Assembly (NCBI GenBank): GCA_016302225.1
Contig: JAEDOB010000036.1
Span: 1-12,176 of the forward strand
Direction: 5' to 3'
DNA: 12,176 bases
Source: Oscillospiraceae bacterium
Lineage (GTDB): Bacteria > Bacillota > Clostridia > Oscillospirales > Ruminococcaceae
The notes under the pieces are model-generated. The model was not told where the DNA came from. It saw only the letters and a program-made list of their open reading frames with translations, and ran no database searches. Below are positions 6,983-12,176 of this stretch, piece after piece. The number at the start of each line of letters is the position of its first letter. The first letter of the stretch is position 1. The position numbers and the translations under genes are program-made.

Positions 6983-8296
6983 ATGATCGGTATACCTGTA
7001 CCTATTTTCAACGTTCTTGATTTCGGCAAATATATCTGTCAGGACAGGGCAATAAGGGCGGCTGTCGGTGAATGCTCTGCCGAGGATTTCAGAAAAATAC
7101 TGAGAGATGTATATAAGAAAAAGGAGGAGCCGTCTGCGGATTGGATGGGTTTGGAATTCCCGGCGGATAACTGTCGGTGCGATACGCTGATCGGTCTGAT
7201 ACTGTCGTCACTGCGCCTGAATGACAAATTAAAGGTGTATTATGAGGTAAGGCGGGAGGCTGAGTTTCACGCTAACCATATTGAGCCTGCAGAGTACACC
7301 TTGCTTGTGAGCTGTCTGAATAATGACGATGAAGCTGCTGAGTATATTATCAGAAATGAGCTTGACTATTCGGAGCCTGACCAAGGTTTATACCTATTTG
7401 AGCCGCTGTATTTTCTTATGATAACAGGGAAATATCATCTGATACCCGCTGTTTTGGAAAGGTTTCACGATACCTGCTCCCCTTTTGACAATTACAGCTC
7501 GCCTGAAATGTCGGCAATTGAGTCAAGCAGATTTGCATATGCGGCTGCGTCGGCTGCTTTTTTCGGGGACAGGGAGTTCCTGTCTGTTTTGTTTGACTTC
7601 GGCTATCGTATGAATGACACGCTTATTATTCAGCTATTCCCCTACCCCGAGGCTATGGAATTTATCATAAATAATTTTTACGATAAAATGGGCTTGGATA
7701 AGCCTGTGAACATTTATGAGCTTATTAAGAAGAAATTTCACACGGAGGAAATTCTTGACCTGGCATTGCAGATAAGCATGAGCTTTGGCACCGAAGCCTT
7801 TGAGCGTTTCACAGCAGGGCTTAGTCCTATGAAAAAGACGGCTGTACTTCACAGCAGTACGCTTCGCCGATACTATCCGTCCTTCGGCTTTCAGGACATA
7901 AACGAGAAGGTGCTTTTCCTGAAGGAGTCTGCCGAGAAGGAGCTTACCATAGTTATGGACGTCTGCGACGATTCGGTGCTTTTTTATGACGCTGAGAAGG
8001 TATTTGAAGGCCATAGCATAACATATGACCTTACGTCCTCTGTTGAAAAAGATATTTTCTGGATGTTGAGCAACAAGGAGCTGAAGGATCTTCTGACGAA
8101 TAGAAATATGATTTTCAGCAGGTCGGAGATCGGCGAAACCGTGCTGGCTATCCTCGGCAGAAACAGCAGGCAGCTGACGGAGGTGCTTATCGGGAAGGGT
8201 ATAATAAACAAGGATAATTATGAGGAGGCGCTGGACTATTTAGTTGACGAAAAATGCCTGAATGCGCTTGCTGCGCTTAATAATGCAAATTTTTAA
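6983..8296 (+). CDS. P2: ankyrin-like helical-repeat protein, first of three tandem paralogues
   Basis: This 437-residue cytosolic protein belongs to the local family. Its boxes are 'FGKYICQDRAIRAAVG' (14-29), 'LLVSCLNNDDEAAEYIIRN' (about 107-125), 'PLYFLMITGKYHLIPAVLE' (about 139-157), 'ASAAFFGDREFLSVLFDFGY', 'AMEFIINNFYDKMGLDKP' (about 224-241), 'SPMKKTAVLHSS', 'SAEKELTIVMD', and the C-terminal 'RNSRQLTEVLIGKGIINKDN' (393-412), ending 'LNALAALNNANF'. The helix-loop-helix units with GY or KG turns resemble degenerate ankyrin repeats, known mainly as protein-binding scaffolds; the binding partner here is unknown. The start at 6983 follows AAAGGAAGGA. It lies 33 bases after the unknown 275-aa gene, probably in one transcript. 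P2 and P3 share a nearly identical DNA block at 7655-7705. Confidence 0.9.
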   Translation: MIGIPVPIFNVLDFGKYICQDRAIRAAVGECSAEDFRKILRDVYKKKEEPSADWMGLEFPADNCRCDTLIGLILSSLRLNDKLKVYYEVRREAEFHANHIEPAEYTLLVSCLNNDDEAAEYIIRNELDYSEPDQGLYLFEPLYFLMITGKYHLIPAVLERFHDTCSPFDNYSSPEMSAIESSRFAYAAASAAFFGDREFLSVLFDFGYRMNDTLIIQLFPYPEAMEFIINNFYDKMGLDKPVNIYELIKKKFHTEEILDLALQISMSFGTEAFERFTAGLSPMKKTAVLHSSTLRRYYPSFGFQDINEKVLFLKESAEKELTIVMDVCDDSVLFYDAEKVFEGHSITYDLTSSVEKDIFWMLSNKELKDLLTNRNMIFSRSEIGETVLAILGRNSRQLTEVLIGKGIINKDNYEEALDYLVDEKCLNALAALNNANF

Positions 8297-8327
8297 AGAA
8301 CCGCCGATTTTATCGTTGATTTTATTA

Positions 8328-8370
8328 TTCTTGTTATCTAAGTGACGTATATAGGCGGGTATTTCCCTAA
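8328..8370. repeat. Intergenic palindromic repeat, copy B (palindrome mostly lost)
   Basis: TTCTTGTTATCTAAGTGACG through GGCGGG (8328-8359) matches copy A at 3131-3162 in 26 of 32 positions. It is followed by TATTTCCCTAA, where the intact copy at 9766-9800 has its long hairpin, so this copy seems to have lost the palindrome. It occupies most of the 103-base gap between P2 and P3. GAAAGGAAGGA (8382-8392) serves P3. Confidence 0.55.
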
Positions 8371-8399
8371 AATAACGGCTGTGAAAGGAAGGATACAAA

Positions 8400-9734
8400 A
8401 TGTATGGTACCGCCATAAAAACTCAATTCAGTGAATATATCTGGCAGGATAAGGTCATAAGGGCGGCTGTCGGTGACTGCTCCGCCGACGAATTCAGAAA
8501 AGCCATGACCGAAATGTATGAGAAGGAAACCGAAATGGCACAGCTTTGGTCCATAAATGTGGGCTGCTGCGAATTGATGGTCAGTCTGATACTGTCGGTG
8601 CTTAGCAGGAAGGACAAGCTAAAGGTGTTTTATGAGGTAAAGCGGAACGCCGCAAACAGCGTGGGAAATGCTGAGTATGCAAAGTATTCTCTGCTGATAA
8701 GCTGTCTGAATAATGATGATGAAGCGGCTGAGTATATTATCGAAAATGCGCTTTGCTATTCGGATATTGACAGTTCGCTGTATTTCACTCATCCTCTGTA
8801 TATACTTATGCTCACGGGGAAATATTCCCTGATACCCGCCGTTTTGAAAAAGTCAAATGAGCTTTGCTTTAGTGAGTTCCTTTATGACGTTGACGAATCG
8901 GAAAGGGACGATATGACCTTTAGGTTTTTCGGAACTGCCCCGGTATACAGCATAGCTTCGGCGGCATATTTCGGGGACAGGGAGTTTCTGAAAGCAATGT
9001 TTGACAACGGCTATTCCATTAACGGGGACATTGTGGAAAATCTTTATTTCGAGCCCGCAGCAATGGAATTTATCATAAGGAATTTTTACGATAAAATGGG
9101 CTTGGATAAGCCTATGGGCATCTGTGATGTTGTCAAGGAAAAATTCAGCGCAGAGGAAATACTGGTAATGGCAATAAAAATAAGCTCCATGTATGGTGAT
9201 GAAGCCTTTGCCGATTTCAGAGAAGGGCTTCGTCCCATGAAAAAGACAAATGTAATAAGCAGCGACATTATTTCCCTTTACTGCCCGCCGTATTTGTGGC
9301 AGGATTCAGACAGGGAAACGGATCTTATGAGGGAATCGGCGGAGAAGGAGCTTACTGTAAAGTTGTCCCGAGGTGAAAATCGGGTGCCCTTTTACGACGC
9401 CGAGAGGATATTTTCCGATAACAGCATTACATATGATATGACAAATATCACAGATGAACGCTTTTTCAGACTGCTCAGCAACAAGGATCTGAAGGCGACC
9501 CTAATGAGAAATGTTATTTTTGATAAGTCGTCTGTTGATAGTGTTGTGAAGGAGATACTGAACAGAAACAGCAAGCAGCTTACACGGCTTCTTTTGGGGA
9601 AAGAAATGATAAATAAGGATAACTATGAGGAAATACTTGACTATGCAGCTTCTCAAAAGCTCCTTAATGTGCTGGCTGTGCTTCATAAATCGGGAATTAA
9701 GCCTAAGGAAATACTGATTGATTCGTTATTTTGA
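8400..9734 (+). CDS. P3: ankyrin-like helical-repeat protein, second tandem paralogue
   Basis: This 444-residue protein aligns with P2 and P4 throughout. Its boxes are 'FSEYIWQDKVIRAAVG' (10-25), 'LLISCLNNDDEAAEYIIEN', 'PLYILMLTGKYSLIPAVLK', 'ASAAYFGDREFLKAMFDNGY', 'AMEFIIRNFYDKMGLDKP' (about 222-239), 'RPMKKTNVISSD', 'SAEKELTVKLS' and 'RNSKQLTRLLLGKEMINKDN' (389-408). It ends with a unique tail, 'KPKEILIDSLF', about eleven residues past the point where P2 and P4 stop, so its stop codon has shifted into what is intergenic DNA for the others. No signal peptide or membrane segment is seen. GAAAGGAAGGA lies 8-18 bases before the ATG. The binding partner and role are unknown; a protein-binding scaffold is the family-level expectation from the ankyrin-like pattern. 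Confidence 0.9.
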   Translation: MYGTAIKTQFSEYIWQDKVIRAAVGDCSADEFRKAMTEMYEKETEMAQLWSINVGCCELMVSLILSVLSRKDKLKVFYEVKRNAANSVGNAEYAKYSLLISCLNNDDEAAEYIIENALCYSDIDSSLYFTHPLYILMLTGKYSLIPAVLKKSNELCFSEFLYDVDESERDDMTFRFFGTAPVYSIASAAYFGDREFLKAMFDNGYSINGDIVENLYFEPAAMEFIIRNFYDKMGLDKPMGICDVVKEKFSAEEILVMAIKISSMYGDEAFADFREGLRPMKKTNVISSDIISLYCPPYLWQDSDRETDLMRESAEKELTVKLSRGENRVPFYDAERIFSDNSITYDMTNITDERFFRLLSNKDLKATLMRNVIFDKSSVDSVVKEILNRNSKQLTRLLLGKEMINKDNYEEILDYAASQKLLNVLAVLHKSGIKPKEILIDSLF

Positions 9735-9744
9735 TTTGTTTCGT

Positions 9745-9820
9745 TTCTTGAGCGACGTATTTAGGTGTGTCTTTCCCCGCCGCAGGCGGGGAAAGACACA
9801 TTAATCAGCAGTTTCCTAAT
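9745..9820. repeat. Intergenic palindromic repeat, copy C, with a perfect 16-bp hairpin
   Basis: TTCTTG-AGCGACGTATTTAGG is followed by a perfect palindrome: 9766-9781 (TGTGTCTTTCCCCGCC) pairs base for base with 9785-9800 around the loop GCA. CATTAATCAG (9799-9808) and a TTTCC/TAAT tail follow, as in copy A. It lacks the seven bases TTRYCTA present in copies A and B. It starts ten bases after the P3 stop. The hairpin would stall or protect an RNA end, but there is no T-run, so it is not a classical terminator. Confidence 0.75.
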
Positions 9821-9844
9821 GCAAAACGGAAGGAATGATGGAAT

Positions 9845-11152
9845 ATGATCGGAAGCTTTATCGGCAGCAGCGACAAAACTCATTTTGGTGATTTTATCCG
9901 TCAGGATAAGGTTATAAGGGCTGCAATAAGCGGCTGCTCTGCCGACGAATTCAGAAATGCTCTGACGGATATGTACAATGAGGAGGAGAAGGATCACGGC
10001 TATTATTTGGGCGTTAATACCGTCTGCTGCAATTGGCTGGTCAGTCTGATACTGTCTGTGCTCAGGCGACAGGATAAATCAACTGCGTTTTATGAGGCGC
10101 AGAAGAAGCTCAAGCTTGGTACGGATACGATACCTTCCGCAAATTATTCTTTTTTTGTCAGCTGCCTGGAAAATGACGATGAATTTGCCGAATATATTAT
10201 CCGAAACGAGCTTGATTCCTCGGATTTCAGGACGATGTGGTATTTCGTAAATCCCTTGTATTTTCTTATGCTCACGGGAAAATATCGTTTGCTGAAAATT
10301 GCTCTGGACAGGTGCCGTGAGGTTTGCAGTAAAGAAAGCATTACCGACGAAACGGACGAACCGAATGACTGCACAGACAGCATCTTTTACGGCGAGGGTA
10401 TGTCGTTTGTCGTTGCTTCGGCGGCTTATTTCAGGGATATGGAGTTTCTGACCCTGCTGTTTGACAGCGGCTATCGCATGGACAAGGATATTATAGTTCA
10501 GCTTTATTCCGAGCCTGCCGCTATGGAATTTATCATAGAAAATTTCTGCGATAGGCTTGGTTTGGATAAGCCCGCAGCCGTTTGTGAATATGTCGGGGAA
10601 AAATTCAGCACTCACCAAAAGCTGGAAATGGGATTGCAGATACTTCATTGCTATGGACAGGAAGCCCTTGAGCGTTTTTTGAAAGAGCAAAGTCCCATGG
10701 AAAAGGTCAGTATATTGGACGACAATATTATTATATCGTACATTGCCGTCGAATGGTCATCTGCCGACAAGGGAAAGCTTTTTCTGAATTCTCTGGCGGA
10801 AAATGAGCTTACGGTAATACTGTACGAGTATGATATTACGGACCTTTACGATGTTGAGCAGATCTTTACGGAGCAGAGTCTTACCTTTGAGCTGACATAC
10901 GATGATGACGACTTTTTGGAAACGCTGAGCGATAATCAGCTCAGGGATATTCTGAAGAGAAATTTTATCTTTAAGCAGTCGGGTGACGGCAGCATTTTGC
11001 AGACGGTGATCAGCAGAAACAGCAGGCAGCTTACAAAGCTTCTTATCAAAAAAGGAATGATAAACAAGGATAACTATGAAGAAATACTTGATATTGTGAT
11101 CTCAAATAGGTACCTGAATGCGCTTGCGGTGCTGAAAAATGCAGGATTTTAA
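9845..11152 (+). CDS. P4: ankyrin-like helical-repeat protein, third tandem paralogue
   Basis: This 435-residue protein is the most divergent of the three tandem copies but keeps every box: 'FGDFIRQDKVIRAAIS' (14-29), 'FFVSCLENDDEFAEYIIRN', 'PLYFLMLTGKYRLLKIALD', 'ASAAYFRDMEFLTLLFDSGY', 'AMEFIIENFCDRLGLDKP' (about 227-244), 'SPMEKVSILDDN', 'LAENELTVILY' and 'RNSRQLTKLLIKKGMINKDN' (391-410), ending 'LNALAVLKNAGF'. A very acidic stretch, 'ELTYDDDDFLETLSDN', lies in the C-terminal third. GGAAGGA lies about ten bases before the ATG at 9845; nearby upstream ATGs are out of frame. It is the last gene of the array and is followed by a palindromic repeat rather than another copy. It is soluble and has no catalytic motif. 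Confidence 0.9.
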   Translation: MIGSFIGSSDKTHFGDFIRQDKVIRAAISGCSADEFRNALTDMYNEEEKDHGYYLGVNTVCCNWLVSLILSVLRRQDKSTAFYEAQKKLKLGTDTIPSANYSFFVSCLENDDEFAEYIIRNELDSSDFRTMWYFVNPLYFLMLTGKYRLLKIALDRCREVCSKESITDETDEPNDCTDSIFYGEGMSFVVASAAYFRDMEFLTLLFDSGYRMDKDIIVQLYSEPAAMEFIIENFCDRLGLDKPAAVCEYVGEKFSTHQKLEMGLQILHCYGQEALERFLKEQSPMEKVSILDDNIIISYIAVEWSSADKGKLFLNSLAENELTVILYEYDITDLYDVEQIFTEQSLTFELTYDDDDFLETLSDNQLRDILKRNFIFKQSGDGSILQTVISRNSRQLTKLLIKKGMINKDNYEEILDIVISNRYLNALAVLKNAGF

Positions 11153-11175
11153 AAAATAACGGCTTGCTGACGAAT

Positions 11176-11334
11176 GCACGTAAATCAATTTTCAATGAAT
11201 TTATGTAGGGGCGATCAGTGACCGCCCGCAGATACGATGTATTTTTCGGTTTTCTGCGGTAATGCGGGCGACCGATGGTCGCCCCTACATAAGTATATTT
11301 GTTTGGGATTATGTTAAAATTGATTTTCGTGTGC
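11176..11334. mobile_element. MITE-like palindromic repeat (GTAGGGGCGA type)
   Basis: TTATGTAGGGGC (11201-11212) pairs perfectly with GCCCCTACATAA (11281-11292), and an inner CGCCCGCA (11223-11230) pairs with TGCGGGCG (11263-11270). An outer AAATCAATTTT (11182-11192) also pairs with AAAATTGATTT (11316-11326), and GCACG (11176-11180) has a near match at CGTGTGC (11328-11334). The whole is a nested inverted repeat of about 159 bases with no coding capacity. The GTAGGGGCGA...TCGCCCCTAC motif is known to be dispersed in many Firmicutes genomes and gives rise to spurious 'VGATIGRP'-type peptides. It fills most of the 284-base gap after P4. Confidence 0.8.
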
Positions 11335-11349
11335 CGAATGAATTTTTCC

Positions 11350-11378
11350 TTGCTTTTTTGCGGCACATAATGTATAAT
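11350..11378 (+). promoter_or_regulatory. Sigma-A-type promoter for the 231-aa gene
   Basis: TTGCTT (11350-11355), a 17-base spacer and a consensus TATAAT (11373-11378) lie 58 bases before the ATG at 11437. The leader contains a small CGGG...CCCG hairpin (about 11395-11408) and an AAGGAGAAGG ribosome site. The promoter separates the last gene from the P array transcript. Confidence 0.7.
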
Positions 11379-11436
11379 AATTTTCAGAAACAACGGGAAA
11401 TTTACCCGAAAAATTTTTATAAGGAGAAGGATCTTT

Positions 11437-12132
11437 ATGGCAGTATATTTTGACCCAATGGCAAACGGGAGATATGGCAAGCCTGCGCAGCCCATATTTG
11501 CGGCAGGCAGAGAAACGGCGGAGTATCAGGAGGGCTTTCTTCTGGGCTATCTCCACAATATGCGTCATTATGACCTGAGCCCCATATTTGGCTTTGGAAC
11601 ATTCGGGATAGGCACTCTGACCGTAACAGCGTCAAGCTCTGCGGTAGAGCCGGGTGTCAGCCCCGATTTTGACGAGCCCCATATCCGCACGGGAATAACA
11701 AACGCTGTTTTGCTCCACCAAAAAACACTCTGGACAGGCAACGGCAGGATCACGGAGAGATCGGGCAATTTGTTTGGCAGTCTGAAACAAATGGGAATGG
11801 AGTTCACCGGAAGAAATTCGGAATACGGTAAGGTCACATCCATAAGCTGTACTCGGTATGTGGAGCAGCTTATAACCTTTTGGGGCTTTTCCGTATTCAA
11901 AAGACCCGAGGAGTCAAGCCTTTCCATAATACCGCTTTTTTTGGGCTATGACAACATCAGCGGCGATTGTGCATGGGACAGCGACGCAGCCTCCGACGGC
12001 GTAAACAGCGCATCGGAAACCTCTGCCGATGAGATCTGGAGAAGGCAGATAGCCGAAAAGCCCGCCCTTCCCGACAGCAGCAGACATAATGATTTCAAAA
12101 AAGGCTTCTTCGACGGCTACAATTTCAAATAA
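11437..12132 (+). CDS. Unknown 231-aa protein with terminal GFxxGY motifs
   Basis: I do not recognise this protein. It carries a short repeated motif at both ends: 'YQEGFLLGYLHN' (about residues 29-40) and 'FKKGFFDGYNFK' (220-231). The middle holds a Gly/Thr-rich stretch 'FGFGTFGIGTLTVTASSS' (about 51-68) that could be beta structure, then 'TSISCTRYVEQLITFWGF', and a Ser/Asp/Ala-rich linker (about 185-205). No signal peptide or clear membrane helix is seen. AAGGAGAAGG lies about ten bases before the ATG, and a good promoter at 11350-11378 suggests independent transcription. It is unrelated in sequence to the P family and may not be part of that system. A copy of the palindromic repeat begins about 27 bases past its stop. 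Confidence 0.85.
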   Translation: MAVYFDPMANGRYGKPAQPIFAAGRETAEYQEGFLLGYLHNMRHYDLSPIFGFGTFGIGTLTVTASSSAVEPGVSPDFDEPHIRTGITNAVLLHQKTLWTGNGRITERSGNLFGSLKQMGMEFTGRNSEYGKVTSISCTRYVEQLITFWGFSVFKRPEESSLSIIPLFLGYDNISGDCAWDSDAASDGVNSASETSADEIWRRQIAEKPALPDSSRHNDFKKGFFDGYNFK

Positions 12133-12150
12133 ATCCATATAAAAAATAAA

Positions 12151-12176
12151 CGACAAATGGGTGTTCCCCCGCCAAA
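12151..12176. repeat. Left half of an intergenic palindromic repeat, copy D, cut by the window end
   Basis: CGACAAATGGGTGTTCCCCC followed by GCCAAA runs to the last base. GGGTGTTCCCCC (12159-12170) is the exact reverse complement of the right arm of copy A (3160-3171). The right half should lie just outside the window. Confidence 0.6.

Noticed and set aside
10079..10690. 203-residue minus-strand open frame inside P4
   Set aside because: P4 is confirmed by full-length similarity to P2 and P3; this frame is antisense to it.
1775..11152. Calling the locus an anti-phage defence system
   Set aside because: No nuclease, protease, NTPase, toxin or membrane effector motif is visible in any of the genes; only the WYL regulator hints at it.
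11046..11495. Minus-strand reading frame of 149 residues containing a VGATIGRPH-type peptide
   Set aside because: It is the translation of the palindromic repeat plus antisense of P4; this peptide type is a known artefact of the dispersed repeat. The 63-residue plus-strand frame at 11262-11453 has the same origin.
1..12176. CRISPR array, tRNA, rRNA or transposase
   Set aside because: No regularly spaced identical repeats, no cloverleaf or rRNA-like segments and no transposase motifs were seen; the palindromes are irregularly spaced.

Overview
The window looks like a chromosomal stretch from a Gram-positive Clostridia bacterium, probably Ruminococcus/Oscillospiraceae-like. This is an inference. 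It rests on strong AGGAGG-type ribosome binding sites, moderate GC with AT-rich intergenic DNA, a DUF1934 (YwiB-like) gene, a clostridial MetH-like protein, and a 'GTAGGGGCGA...TCGCCCCTAC' palindromic repeat of the kind scattered through such genomes. I see no rRNA, tRNA, CRISPR array, transposase or phage gene.

Layout. (1) 62-1688: a two-gene plus-strand unit of ordinary core type, made of a DUF1934 calycin-like protein and a homocysteine-methyltransferase/MetH-like protein that has lost its zinc-binding cysteines. (2) 1775-3052, minus strand: the first member (P1) of a family of about 430-residue cytosolic helical-repeat (ankyrin-like) proteins that I cannot assign to a named family. (3) 3366-4637, plus strand, divergent from P1: a WYL-domain transcriptional regulator. 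(4) 4770-11152, plus strand: a distant helical-repeat relative (P5), an unknown 275-aa protein whose start overlaps the P5 stop, and three tandem close paralogues of P1 (P2, P3, P4). (5) 11153-11436: a palindromic repeat (MITE-like) and a good promoter. (6) 11437-12132: an unknown 231-aa protein.

The most unusual content is the locus from 1775 to about 11152: four (possibly five) diverged ankyrin-like paralogues arranged around a WYL-type ligand-sensing regulator. Related GC-rich palindromes recur in the gaps between these genes and differ in how intact they are. WYL regulators often control stress, DNA-damage or anti-phage loci, so the arrangement is compatible with a regulated, duplicating accessory system. 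However, no nuclease, toxin, protease or other effector motif is visible, and the function stays open.

P2 and P3 share a stretch of nearly identical DNA, including synonymous positions. This points to recent tandem duplication or gene conversion.
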